This document shows, piece by piece, positions 6,416 through 16,415 of a stretch of DNA of 23,023 nucleotides. The notes under the pieces were generated by a model. The model did not search any database, was not told the origin of the DNA, and was given only the letters and a program-made list of their open reading frames with translations. Made by a program: the position numbers and the translations under genes. Position 1 is the stretch's first letter. Every line of letters starts with the position of its first letter. Origin of the DNA: a virus; the IMG/VR virus record IMGVR_UViG_3300011445_000070, positions 1-23,023 of that record. The stretch is one strand, 5' to 3'.

Positions 6416-9400
6416 TTAGCGTTTGCTTTCTCTTTTTTCCGGCAGTCCTTCCGTTACCGCGTCTATAAACTTTTGCTGCAATTGATACCCATACCACGTT
6501 TGAATCCCAGGGATTGCCCTGACCATTTTAGAAATGTCCGTTTTGTTATATTCTCCAGTGCCAACCATGGACAATACACGCATGTAATCTCTAAAAACTC
6601 CTATGCCCGCACCGCTCACCATTCCCAGCTGAGAGATTGCTCGTTGCTTATCATTTTGCATTTTGTTCAAAAATTCATTGTCCATGAACTGATTGGCAAA
6701 CATTGCTGATTTATACAGCATGGCAAATGGTGCAGAGTTTGAAAACGCTTCAGCCATGAAGTTTTCATCGTCCATATCGACTTCTTCGCCACGAGCAAGT
6801 TTTCTGGTGACTCCTTCCATGGAGGCCACCATAGCCATGACAACAGTACCTATAATCTGATTGGCCTCACCACGTTGTAATAACGGTACTGTGTAGCGGT
6901 TGAACGCTGCAAATCCCCAGCCCATGAATTGAGTAACAAGCGACAGTACAGAGTTATTGACAAAAAACGGCGCATCGGCTTTTCCCTTCCTGATAATGGT
7001 GTTGCGTGTGGCATTGAACACGGCATTAGACATCTTCACCTTGGCGGCTGAATCAGCCCAGTTGTAGTAATAGCTTTGGTAACCACCGAAAACTCCTTTC
7101 TCGCCGTGTTGGGCAAATTGCTCCATGAATGGCTTAGCCCAGGTCTCAGCATTCAAACCTATTCTGTCAAGTTCTTTAAGTTGAGATTTCTTAATCGAGC
7201 CCTTGATATATCGCTCCATCAAATCCATAATTTTGCTTTGAGCAATAGATGCCGTCATGCGGTGATTCATGTTCTCGATGTAGTTTGTTCCGGAAATATT
7301 TCCAGAGAAATGAGCGGCCTTTTCAAGCATCGCGGATAGCTTATTGCTAGGCGCTATGTCGCCGTAGGAATCATGGCCATAGAATTTTTTCACCATCCCA
7401 CCGCGGAAATGCTCCAAGGCAAGATTAGCTTCACTGGCATACTGACGAAATCTCTCGGCATTTTTCGTACCAAGCTTGCCATTCAATGTTGCAAGTGTTG
7501 GTGCGAATCCATCGCGTATAAATCGATACACACCATGTTTAAAAACATTCCCCATCATGTCTGATACCTGCGTCAATGGAACAAAGCCTAGACGCGTACT
7601 AGCAGCAAGATTTCTAATACCAGCAGCCATTTCTCGGATTTCTTTCCGATCATGATTTTTTCCTAGCATGGCATCAATTAAGTTCGTGGCAAATTGTTTC
7701 TCTTTAGCAAACTCCTTTCCAAGCTTCGCTTGCGCTTTAACAGCCTCTTTTCCACTCAGGTGAGAAATCTCGCTTAATTTCTTCTGGTATTCTTTTCCCA
7801 TGACCTCATAGACGCCAGCAACACCTTTTTTGCTATAGCCAATACCAGATAGAGCTTCTTCCATTGCCGCAGCTTTACCAACACCCATAGCGTAGTTATG
7901 AGCTATGGCTGGCATATCAGTAACGAGGAAGTTATTGTTTAGAAAAAGTGTTGAAGGAAGCATGATAGACCGCGCATAGGTAGGGTCTTCTTTCATGATG
8001 CCAGTTAGGTTTGAAACCTGGTGCCCCATCACTTCCTCATCAGATTGATTCATAATCGAAACCCAATGCGAATCAGCTGCAAAGCGTGTGGCCTCTTCAT
8101 CTTCATAAAGTGGTCTGAACTTCGGCAAGTCGCTTGGGTCACGGAAATGAATAAATCCAGTTTCGTGATGACGGTAGAAATAGGAATCAGGTAGCTCACC
8201 ATTCATAGCGCGCTCACTAAGGGCTGCTTGCTCGTCTAGTGTGGCGCGCTCAAAGGCGTCTGCTTCTTGTTGAGCTGTAGAAATTTCTTTATCCAGTCGA
8301 TCAATGTTTTCTTTAATTTCCGCATGTTGTTTCTTAAGTATTTCATCACTCAATCCCTCTGGACGTTCTGCCTCTAAATTGCGAACCTGTGAGGCGCGCT
8401 CCTTCTTTAATCCTGATATAACCTTCTTGGCTTTTGTATGAGACTTCTTAATATCGTTAAGAGGTTTTAATACCGATTTAAGCCCCTCAGCTTCTTTGCT
8501 TGTTAAAAGGTTTCGTTCACGCAGCAACATGTTGTGATCTGGATTGTCTCTCAGTGTTGCGATTAAATTATCGCGCTCTATGCGTTTTTGCTGGCGCAGG
8601 CTAGACAATTCTTGTCGGCTTGACTCAAGGTCTATCCCATTCAATATGTCTTCTCTAACAGTTTGTATTTGCGCCTCAATGTCATCAATTGGTTTTGTAA
8701 GTGAGCGAATCAAGGCATCTTGTTCCTGAAGACCTTTACTAACCGCATCAATCCATCCATCCTTATCGGCAGCCATTTGCATTCGATTGTAGACTTGAGT
8801 GAGATATCCCTTGGCATTAGCTAGTGGTAAAGTCTCTTCCCGAAACCCCATGGCTCGTTGATAGCGTGACCAGTACTTGGCAGAAAACCCATCCCATAAT
8901 TTCTTGGCCTCATTAATCTGGAGACCTTGAGCGGATGAATCAGTAATTACAGCCGAGGCTACTCTTCTTCCAAAGCTTGCAGGGTCATAGGGATCTTTCT
9001 TGTTCAGGGTAGAGTTGAGCTTCTTCAGCGACTCTTCTTCATCGACTGTCAGGTCAATACCGTTATATTGCTTGCGTAGACCTTCCATTTCCACACCAAA
9101 GGATGCGGCATCCCCTTCAATGTTCATGAGCCTTTTCTCAAAGGACATGCTATCCGGAACGTGTTTATTTCCGCCTATAGTTCCGATGTCATGGTCTACC
9201 AGACGATTGGTTAAAGCGCGGTTAATCCCATAAGAACTATTAAGTCCACGAACAATGGGGCTTGCTAGACCTGCGAGTTTGGTGACTTTGGGGAACCAGA
9301 ATAGCCCAGTCTTTGCGAAGCTTGAGTCAAGGAATTCCTGGGCATAGCTGTGTTCAGCTGCACTGATCGAGCGGTTGCCAACAGGAGTTGCTTCATAGCC

Positions 9401-10279
9401 TGTGATTTGTCCTTTGTCATTTAATTTCCATTTCGCAGAGATGCCATTAAAATTCAAGTTTTGAGCTTGCTTTACGCGATAAAGCTTATAGCCTTCCCAT
9501 CCTCGTCCAAGTCCTGCCATACTACCTATCAGAAATGTACCAGCCAATGTATCTCTGATTGCATTATATCCCGATTCCTTTAACGACATATCAGGGTCTT
9601 GACTTAGATTGAATGCTTCCTTTGTGCCTTCTATTGCTAATACTGATGGAGCCGCTTTTGCAGCACCAATAAGGAAATTCTGGCTGACTTTCAAATACTT
9701 CATGCTGGCAGCAAATGGAATTAGATTATAGGGGTCAACTACAATTCCGCCTGGTATGCCTAATGATTTCGAGACAATTTTCTGCATGAGAGAACCGCGC
9801 TGGAAATATTCCTCTTTGGCCATTTCGTCTCTGGCATAGTTGTATCGGGCTTCCTGGTCTTTTGGGCTTTTGCTTTGAAACAGTAAGTCCCAATGCTCTC
9901 TTGAAACATTGAGGTACATATCGCGATTATCAAAAGGCGTCCAGTTATCTGGAATTGGATCATCGCTTGGGTTGTCATAGATTTGATTCTCAGGTTTTAA
10001 AGCCTGCCCCTTTTGATAAGCCTTGATGTTGGAGCCTATAGCACTCCAATTCTTCCATTCATGAAGAACGCCCTCAATGATGCCAGGTCTTTCTCCAGGC
10101 TTATATCCTGTTTGTTCAGGAGTAGGGGTATAGCGAGCCTGATTGAATGGCTCAAAGTTAATCGTCTGCGATTCATTGTTTATGGAATTAGTAAGGTCTG
10201 TATTCAGGACGAAGGGATTTCTTGCCTGAAACGCATGGTGAATATCATCTCTTGCACTATCCAATTCTTCCTTATCCAT
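6416..10279 (-). CDS. Internal virion protein, T7 gp16-like
   Basis: A 1287-aa protein, the largest gene, in the T7 gene 16 position. T7-type gp16 is ejected into the host at infection and helps form the channel through the envelope. Here a charged coiled-coil region is visible at residues about 525-680, and a more hydrophobic, potentially membrane-active stretch around 1105-1165 (NSVLSLVTQFMGWGFAAF, then IIGTVVMAMVA). Unlike T7 gp16, no lytic transglycosylase motif (ES...GLMQ) is visible at the N-terminus, so wall digestion at entry may be done by another protein. It starts at 10279, overlapping the stop of the preceding gene by 8 bp. Confidence 0.88.
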   Translation of the reverse strand: MDKEELDSARDDIHHAFQARNPFVLNTDLTNSINNESQTINFEPFNQARYTPTPEQTGYKPGERPGIIEGVLHEWKNWSAIGSNIKAYQKGQALKPENQIYDNPSDDPIPDNWTPFDNRDMYLNVSREHWDLLFQSKSPKDQEARYNYARDEMAKEEYFQRGSLMQKIVSKSLGIPGGIVVDPYNLIPFAASMKYLKVSQNFLIGAAKAAPSVLAIEGTKEAFNLSQDPDMSLKESGYNAIRDTLAGTFLIGSMAGLGRGWEGYKLYRVKQAQNLNFNGISAKWKLNDKGQITGYEATPVGNRSISAAEHSYAQEFLDSSFAKTGLFWFPKVTKLAGLASPIVRGLNSSYGINRALTNRLVDHDIGTIGGNKHVPDSMSFEKRLMNIEGDAASFGVEMEGLRKQYNGIDLTVDEEESLKKLNSTLNKKDPYDPASFGRRVASAVITDSSAQGLQINEAKKLWDGFSAKYWSRYQRAMGFREETLPLANAKGYLTQVYNRMQMAADKDGWIDAVSKGLQEQDALIRSLTKPIDDIEAQIQTVREDILNGIDLESSRQELSSLRQQKRIERDNLIATLRDNPDHNMLLRERNLLTSKEAEGLKSVLKPLNDIKKSHTKAKKVISGLKKERASQVRNLEAERPEGLSDEILKKQHAEIKENIDRLDKEISTAQQEADAFERATLDEQAALSERAMNGELPDSYFYRHHETGFIHFRDPSDLPKFRPLYEDEEATRFAADSHWVSIMNQSDEEVMGHQVSNLTGIMKEDPTYARSIMLPSTLFLNNNFLVTDMPAIAHNYAMGVGKAAAMEEALSGIGYSKKGVAGVYEVMGKEYQKKLSEISHLSGKEAVKAQAKLGKEFAKEKQFATNLIDAMLGKNHDRKEIREMAAGIRNLAASTRLGFVPLTQVSDMMGNVFKHGVYRFIRDGFAPTLATLNGKLGTKNAERFRQYASEANLALEHFRGGMVKKFYGHDSYGDIAPSNKLSAMLEKAAHFSGNISGTNYIENMNHRMTASIAQSKIMDLMERYIKGSIKKSQLKELDRIGLNAETWAKPFMEQFAQHGEKGVFGGYQSYYYNWADSAAKVKMSNAVFNATRNTIIRKGKADAPFFVNNSVLSLVTQFMGWGFAAFNRYTVPLLQRGEANQIIGTVVMAMVASMEGVTRKLARGEEVDMDDENFMAEAFSNSAPFAMLYKSAMFANQFMDNEFLNKMQNDKQRAISQLGMVSGAGIGVFRDYMRVLSMVGTGEYNKTDISKMVRAIPGIQTWYGYQLQQKFIDAVTEGLPEKRESKR

Positions 10280-12740
10280 TCTTCACCGCCTTGGACTGCT
10301 CATATTCTTTTAGGTTGTCTTCATACGAAGGTTGTGCGCCAAAGCGATTATGAAATGCCGCGTAGTCCTGTCTGATTTGTCCAAAGTTAGGAGAGTAATA
10401 AACGGGTGCTGATTTGAACCCCTGGATGCTGTCTAAGTTCTCAAGGTTTCCATTGGGAGTAATGAGTTTCACAAAATAGTTTCCAATCACGGGCTGTGAG
10501 TTGTCATAACTCAATGTGGTGTTAGTTTCAGGCTCGATAGCTAGATTCATTGTTTGAACCTGTCCTGCTTTGCCATTGCTTCCACGCCACACTTTCTCAA
10601 TCTCAATTGGCTTTTGATTGGTGTCGATGCTGCTTAGTCCTTTTTGAATTTGTCTGTTTTGCCGAATGATTTCCCCACGTCTATCTGTCAGGGATTTATA
10701 TTCGGAATCAAGTTCCATTGACTTAAGGTAGGGTTGCTTGGCAATTTCACCCAGTCTAGTCTCAATAAAATCCATTTCTTTGGTATTAGCGCGATTTTGC
10801 TCTATAGGAGTCTTAAGAGTAGACAAGTCATACTTCTCTGGATTTTTTATTCGATAATAATAATCACTATGTCCGGCATCGTAGGCTTCTTTAAACATGC
10901 CAAGCTTATCTTGCATCTGATTGACTACATCTTTTTGAACAAAGAACGTCCCGCCTTGATCGAGATGTGCTATTTTCTCAACGGATAGATAGGCCATCTC
11001 ATGACGACCATTAACCCAGGTGTCACCATAAACATTTTTAACGGCCTTTTCAGTCATAGCCTTTGCGGTCTCTACATCCCCGCCAAGCAAGCGAACATTC
11101 TTCTCAAGCATATTGGTAATGTGGTCTTGAGCAACTGCTTGGTTCTGAATAAAAGTTGAATTGAAATAGGTATCAGTGCCTAGCATTTTTCTGGCAAGTT
11201 TATTGCGTTGCTCAGGAGTAGAGTAGCTCTTACGGTAGACAGCATTCCATGCTTCATCAACCGCCTTTTTCTCTTCTGGCGTTCGATTAATGAGCGCATT
11301 ACGGGTTTGAGCTAAAGCAGTTTGAGGGTCTCCAGGGTTCTGTTCCCTAAAGGAATCAAAGGCGCTAAGGAAGTTATAAGCATCCTCATTAAGTCCTATC
11401 ACGTTTTGCGGTGAAACACTTTGAACCCGATGATAGGCATTGGACGCCGCCATCACATCATCCAAATTATTAGACTTTGAAAGATTCGCTACTGTATTGA
11501 GAAAACGAGGGATGCTACCGCCAGCCATAGAAGCAATAGAAGATTCAGCCTCCATTGGGGAAAGGTTTGGATTTTTATCTTTAGCGGCCGCAACCAATCC
11601 AGAATAAGTATCGTTGATGGTCTCGCCAGTAGCCTCTCCAAAGGATTGGGCATTCGAGAAATTCTCAGTAAGAGTCTGTATTTTTTGAGCCTTAGTTGTC
11701 GCTTTGCCTCGGCTAGAATACATCTTGGTAAGTAATTCATTTAAATCAGTCCTGTTAACAGAAGGCGATTCATAGGCAGTTAATATGTCCTGTTCAGTCA
11801 ATTCATTCATGGCAAGCTTCTCATGAAGCTCTGACATTATCAGGTTTTTATCCGTTTGCTGTAATGCGTCCATGTGACGCATTAAGCCAAGCGTATTATT
11901 TCCAATCGTGTTCCATTCAGAGAAACTTAAATCAGCTGGTTTGTTTTTAATTTCTGCGAATCCTGCCAGATATTTTCCAAGCGCATCACCTTTCTTATTA
12001 CGCGCAGCTATAGCTTGTGCATTGCTTAGGCCGGAATAATAACTCAATTTAGCGGAAGTATTACTGGTGCTTTCCTCAAGAGGCGTCATCATCCCCGTAG
12101 CACGTTGCTTCTTATTCTGCGCAATTTTTTGCTGATAAAGGTCATGGGCTAATTTATCATTGCCAGTAGCCGCATTATCAAGAATTGCCGTGTCTGTATT
12201 TTTATCAGCCACCTTCATGTTGCTGATAGATTCTTCTTTATTCTGCCCAATCATCCGGCGATTTAGCTGACCAGTAGTGCTGATAATTGAATTGGCATAC
12301 TGAACCCCAAGTTCCTGCTTAACCCCAGTAGGCGCATTCTCAAGAATTTGTGAGGCACCTTCACTTATTTGTTTTTGGAAATCAGAAACCATGCCAGGAG
12401 TAATTCGATAGGCTTTGGATAATTCTGTCTGCGCATCGCTCATCATCTTGTTAAGCTGCAATCCAAGTACGTTCTTAGATTGGGCTAGATAGGATTCTTG
12501 GTAGTGTTTATCAGCCTCAGTAATAGGCGGCAATATATCGCCATGAGGATTCATTCCCTCTGCATAGCCCATCTTGGTACTTAAGGCATTCGCGGAATTC
12601 TGAGCAATGGTAGAGCCTAACTCTCCAAGCAAAGTCTCTTTCATGGCTGCATTATCAAACGCAACTCCGAATCCTGCGGGAGTGGTTACTGCATCCAATT
12701 TGACTTGGCTTGGCATGCTTTCAGGCGTTTCTCGAGCCAT
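10272..12740 (-). CDS. Internal virion protein, T7 gp15-like
   Basis: An 822-aa, mostly helical, soluble protein with no membrane segment or enzyme motif. Its place between a gp14-like and a gp16-like gene, and its size, fit the T7 gp15 class of ejected core proteins, which form the middle of the periplasmic DNA conduit. Notable are helical, Asn/Gln/Lys-rich segments. The C-terminal part is less charged and ends near SYEDNLKEYEQSKAVKNG. It begins 3 bp after the gp14-like gene and overlaps the gp16-like start, so the three are probably translated together. The assignment is mainly by position, size and composition. Confidence 0.85.
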   Translation of the reverse strand: MARETPESMPSQVKLDAVTTPAGFGVAFDNAAMKETLLGELGSTIAQNSANALSTKMGYAEGMNPHGDILPPITEADKHYQESYLAQSKNVLGLQLNKMMSDAQTELSKAYRITPGMVSDFQKQISEGASQILENAPTGVKQELGVQYANSIISTTGQLNRRMIGQNKEESISNMKVADKNTDTAILDNAATGNDKLAHDLYQQKIAQNKKQRATGMMTPLEESTSNTSAKLSYYSGLSNAQAIAARNKKGDALGKYLAGFAEIKNKPADLSFSEWNTIGNNTLGLMRHMDALQQTDKNLIMSELHEKLAMNELTEQDILTAYESPSVNRTDLNELLTKMYSSRGKATTKAQKIQTLTENFSNAQSFGEATGETINDTYSGLVAAAKDKNPNLSPMEAESSIASMAGGSIPRFLNTVANLSKSNNLDDVMAASNAYHRVQSVSPQNVIGLNEDAYNFLSAFDSFREQNPGDPQTALAQTRNALINRTPEEKKAVDEAWNAVYRKSYSTPEQRNKLARKMLGTDTYFNSTFIQNQAVAQDHITNMLEKNVRLLGGDVETAKAMTEKAVKNVYGDTWVNGRHEMAYLSVEKIAHLDQGGTFFVQKDVVNQMQDKLGMFKEAYDAGHSDYYYRIKNPEKYDLSTLKTPIEQNRANTKEMDFIETRLGEIAKQPYLKSMELDSEYKSLTDRRGEIIRQNRQIQKGLSSIDTNQKPIEIEKVWRGSNGKAGQVQTMNLAIEPETNTTLSYDNSQPVIGNYFVKLITPNGNLENLDSIQGFKSAPVYYSPNFGQIRQDYAAFHNRFGAQPSYEDNLKEYEQSKAVKNG

Positions 12741-12743
12741 ATC

Positions 12744-13262
12744 TTAATACCCCCAAGAGAACGCGCCACCAGTATTGGCAGTCGCATTGCTAGAGCTTTT
12801 TTTCTTGTTCACTAAAGAATCAAAAGCTGAACTGATTGGAAGCGTATTCAAGAAGTCTTTCATTAAGCTTTGACCAAGTTGAGATTCAGCTTCGGCAGTA
12901 TGTAGACCTGATAGAATATTTCCGGCACGAAGTTCTGACTCTTTCGCCATTAAGTTCATACGGCGCTTGCGCTCATCACTTTCAAAGTTTCTGTTGGTCT
13001 CATTAATTCCGCCAAAGGTATTCCGATTTCCGCGAGCTGCATTAACGGCAATTTGAGAGCCTATGTTTTGTCGGACTAGCTTCATCTCATCCAAAGAACC
13101 TTCGGCACTTTGTAATTTGATTGCAGCCATATTAGTGGTGAACTGTTCCTGCTCGAGTTGCCGTCCTTGCTTGATTTTTTTCATTTGGGATTGCTTCCCA
13201 AAAAAACTTGTGACTAATCCTGCTGCTTGCATGGATAATAAAAACGCTGTCATTGGATTCAT
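12744..13262 (-). CDS. Internal virion protein, T7 gp14-like
   Basis: A 172-aa protein starting MNPMTAFLLSMQAAGLVTSFF, that is, a hydrophobic N-terminal segment suited to insertion in a membrane. A long helical, charged region rich in Gln, Lys and Arg follows (residues about 25-110), and a Ser/Asn-rich tail ends in GAFSWGY. T7-type gp14 is ejected first and inserts in the outer membrane. The ATG at 13262 is preferred because AAGGAG lies seven bases before it; a TTG two codons upstream would be too close to that site. It sits directly after the tail tube B gene, as in T7. Confidence 0.87.
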   Translation of the reverse strand: MNPMTAFLLSMQAAGLVTSFFGKQSQMKKIKQGRQLEQEQFTTNMAAIKLQSAEGSLDEMKLVRQNIGSQIAVNAARGNRNTFGGINETNRNFESDERKRRMNLMAKESELRAGNILSGLHTAEAESQLGQSLMKDFLNTLPISSAFDSLVNKKKSSSNATANTGGAFSWGY

Positions 13263-13277
13263 TACCAAACTCCTTTT

Positions 13278-15803
13278 TTAAGCATCTACTTTGTAGAATA
13301 TTCCTGTTAACTTCATGTCAAAAGGCTCACGATGATTAATCGTAAAGCTATTGTACGTGAAGTCGTTCCAGCCTCCTAAGATAGACATCTCAAAGCTTCC
13401 AGTAATTGGAGAAGGTGGGTCGCCTGGTATTGTTTGTTCCAGAGTTGTCATAGAAATAGGCACTACATTTCCGTCTTGGGTAATCGTCCCTCCAATGGTA
13501 TCTGCGAATAAAAATGTCGCAAATCGAAGATGTTTCGTGTCAAGAAGGTTGGAACTTTTGGCATTGCCCGACATAGAAATAGACAAAGGCAAAGGAGTTA
13601 TTTCTACTTCGATCGGAAATCCGTATTGCGCCACCAGAACCTCAACATCCTGGCCATGTGCTATAAATTCAACTTCACCACCAACCACCTCATCTTCAAA
13701 GCCAAATCCATCGCCTTGCATCAAAATCTCTTGTGCATTGAACCGTGTTTGACCTGATATAGAAGATGTAGCTATGCCATCATAGAAGCCTGCACAGTCA
13801 ACACGAGCGTCAAAGTCTAGCTGTTCAATAAAGAACTTGGTTGCGAGCGGATATGCAACAACATTTGCAGTGGTTCCAAAGTTGGTAAACGCAATAGCAT
13901 TCTCCCCAGCCATCGCATCCTCTTGGCTTAAATAAACTTTAAAAGTGTTGGCGGTCACACCAACTACCCAGTAAAAAGTGTTTACTTCAATTTGCGGGGA
14001 ACTCGTTGGCAAAGCTGCACCTATTGTAAATAAGGCAGCCGTGAAGGTTGATGTGCTGAAATTACTTGCCACAGCAGTTAAGGTGTCCGCTGAATTTGCA
14101 GTCAATGCAATAGGTGCTGCGGCTGATGCAATCTCACGCTCAATGACGAACCATGCGCGCCCATCGAAATTAGAAGTAACCCAGCGGAAATAAGCATTTC
14201 CATAGGTCTGGTCAAGTTCTGCTGGAGTAAAGCCATTCACATTTTCTGAGATAAGTGTTTGGTAAATAGCCATCGTACCATCTGCATTAATGATGAACAT
14301 GTATCGAGAACCCGCCCGAATTAAGTCAACATAGGCTGCTTCATCTATTGGCGTTCTAATCAACTGCTCATTGGCAATCGATATGATGCTTGAGGTATAA
14401 GCGTTGTTAAATCCATCCCAAAGAAGACTATGAGCATCATTCCCAGAGAGTACGATTATTTGGTTATCAATCCCTCGAGGTTGTACTGATTCTGCAGGCG
14501 TTGAATCCTGTAAGCTTAATGAAAAGTTCTTTGGAGTGATGGCTGTCTCAACTGATAAAGGAGTAGAGTAGACACCGGAATTTGTATGTACTGTAAGACT
14601 TCGATAGGGAACAATCCATTGTATATAGTTCACTGAGTCTGATGTGGGATACCAACTGATTGCATTATCATCATCATTTTCTAAGTCATTAAAGTCATCG
14701 AAGTCATTAATGACAGAAGCCCATAAGCCATTAGAAAGTAAATCGGTATTTGCAAAGAATGCTCGGTTTTGAAACGAAGAACATTTGCTTGGCCATCCTC
14801 GAGCGTCACTCCAAGCGGGTTCTGCGATTAATGATTCTTTGCCTGGGATTGCAGCCGTTGAAATGAATGGCTGAATAATATCGACAGTTGCCGTGTTTGT
14901 GCCATTGGTTGCCGTAATGCGGGCAATTCCACCGTTACCAGAGAACACACCACCAACATAGGCCGCTACAAAATTAAATGCACCAGATGTTCTAGTAATT
15001 GTTATTCCATAACCTGTAACAGCTCCTGGAGTAAATGCCGAGGTGTCATAACCTCCTGTAAAGTCAAACACAGGTAGATTCTTAAATACCACATTGGAAA
15101 AAGTCCAAGTGTTTAAAAAGAAATAATTTACGGTTCCAGTGCCGCCAGAAGACACCGTATAGTGATTAATTTCCTCTTTGGCATCTTCGGCAGTTGAATA
15201 AATTTGGCCTGTAGTAGTAGTTAGCGTTCTCATGAAGTATGTTCTATTTGAACGAACCTGCGGAACAGTCGTAGGCAAAGTTAGGGTCGATGTAATTCTA
15301 AATGGATATATGGCTCCGGCCAAAAGTGGCGTTGTCCACGTTACAATATCCGCCGCACCACTGACTCCTGCATTGGCGGCATTGGCTGTTCGAATCAAAT
15401 CTTTAGGAGGCAAAACCCCTGTTGTAACTCGAAACCGGTTATCAAGAACCGTATGGTCAATCAATGGAATTTCTCCCAAGAGAATTCCCGATGTGGCAAC
15501 AGTTGCGATTAAAATCCCTTCCAAATAAATATCAATGGAGTCTGGCTTGAATACCAATAAGTAACAACATTCATTGAGGTATTGAAAGGATTTAAAATAC
15601 ATTTGAGTGTAGGCGGTAACGCCTGTAATCTCATTGAGATACTCAGTCCCAAAGCGTTTTCCAGCAGAGCCTTGAGGATAGGTGATCACATTCTTGGCGC
15701 GCTTTAATCCTTGGTAATAGGCATTAAGCGTGACGCGAGAATACATCAGTGGAGATAATTCCCCTTTTGCGAAGAAATCTTGTGACCATAAAATATCTGT
15801 CAT
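13278..15803 (-). CDS. Tail tubular protein B (T7 gp12-like nozzle)
   Basis: An 841-aa protein forming the distal tail nozzle. The N-terminus (WSQDFFAKGELSPLMYSRVT, then LKRAKNVITYPQGSAGKRFG) is typical of this podovirus tail family. A large beta-rich middle follows. Internal segments such as WPSKCSSFQNRAFFA, AISWYPTSDSVNYIQWI and ALLWDGFNN fit the propeller-like body seen in gp12 relatives. It ends near NHREPFDMKLTGIFYKVDA. The ribosome site AAGGAC precedes the ATG. It follows tail tube A with an 8-bp gap. Confidence 0.92.
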   Translation of the reverse strand: MTDILWSQDFFAKGELSPLMYSRVTLNAYYQGLKRAKNVITYPQGSAGKRFGTEYLNEITGVTAYTQMYFKSFQYLNECCYLLVFKPDSIDIYLEGILIATVATSGILLGEIPLIDHTVLDNRFRVTTGVLPPKDLIRTANAANAGVSGAADIVTWTTPLLAGAIYPFRITSTLTLPTTVPQVRSNRTYFMRTLTTTTGQIYSTAEDAKEEINHYTVSSGGTGTVNYFFLNTWTFSNVVFKNLPVFDFTGGYDTSAFTPGAVTGYGITITRTSGAFNFVAAYVGGVFSGNGGIARITATNGTNTATVDIIQPFISTAAIPGKESLIAEPAWSDARGWPSKCSSFQNRAFFANTDLLSNGLWASVINDFDDFNDLENDDDNAISWYPTSDSVNYIQWIVPYRSLTVHTNSGVYSTPLSVETAITPKNFSLSLQDSTPAESVQPRGIDNQIIVLSGNDAHSLLWDGFNNAYTSSIISIANEQLIRTPIDEAAYVDLIRAGSRYMFIINADGTMAIYQTLISENVNGFTPAELDQTYGNAYFRWVTSNFDGRAWFVIEREIASAAAPIALTANSADTLTAVASNFSTSTFTAALFTIGAALPTSSPQIEVNTFYWVVGVTANTFKVYLSQEDAMAGENAIAFTNFGTTANVVAYPLATKFFIEQLDFDARVDCAGFYDGIATSSISGQTRFNAQEILMQGDGFGFEDEVVGGEVEFIAHGQDVEVLVAQYGFPIEVEITPLPLSISMSGNAKSSNLLDTKHLRFATFLFADTIGGTITQDGNVVPISMTTLEQTIPGDPPSPITGSFEMSILGGWNDFTYNSFTINHREPFDMKLTGIFYKVDA

Positions 15804-15811
15804 CTAAGTCC

Positions 15812-16402
15812 TTAATAGCCATTGCCAATTATCGTGCCCAGCATTCGGTTATTAAGAACAGGGAAGGTCGCCTGTGTGAATTGAGGTCTATTCTGAGCCT
15901 CAACCGCCGCGCACATTGCATAGGCTGTTGTTCGCTTCGCCTCAAGTGGAGCGTAGAAATCAGGTCGTTGCGCACTAGACAATGCGAGATACGCTGCTAT
16001 CTCATAAACAAAGTACTGTACAAAATGAGGTGGCAATTTAGAGATGTCGGGTTGAAAGACATACTCCATAAACCATTCCCCACTGTATTGGGCATAAACT
16101 TTGGAGTTTTCATAAATATCCCAGACATAAATGTTCGGGTAGACACGAATTGTTTTTAACCATCCAGCAGGCAATAAATAAATCGTCTGCCATGGTATAG
16201 GTGGCACTTCAACTGATTCCGATAATTGCTGAATCTGAGTTGCAAATCGCCAATTGTTTTGAGCAAGAATTGCGGGCAACAACATGTCAAATGCTTGTTC
16301 CGCTGCAACAACCATTTGGTCGCCATTTGTTAAACTAGAAATAGGAGCATGGCCCAGCAACGCAATTGCGTTGCTTATCATGTTGACTTTAGATTGGGCC
16401 AT
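15812..16402 (-). CDS. Tail tubular protein A (T7 gp11-like adaptor)
   Basis: A 196-aa tail adaptor that binds below the portal and joins it to the nozzle. The N-terminus (NMISNAIALLGHAPISSL, then AAEQAFDMLLPAILAQNNWRF) matches the usual gp11 pattern of an ALxxLG motif followed by a helical bundle with a conserved NxWRFA. A Trp/Tyr-rich beta segment occupies the middle. The length is normal for the family. AGGAG lies shortly upstream of the ATG. It is followed directly by tail tube B, the standard pair. Confidence 0.93.
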   Translation of the reverse strand: MAQSKVNMISNAIALLGHAPISSLTNGDQMVVAAEQAFDMLLPAILAQNNWRFATQIQQLSESVEVPPIPWQTIYLLPAGWLKTIRVYPNIYVWDIYENSKVYAQYSGEWFMEYVFQPDISKLPPHFVQYFVYEIAAYLALSSAQRPDFYAPLEAKRTTAYAMCAAVEAQNRPQFTQATFPVLNNRMLGTIIGNGY

Positions 16403-16415
16403 GCAGTGCTCCTAA

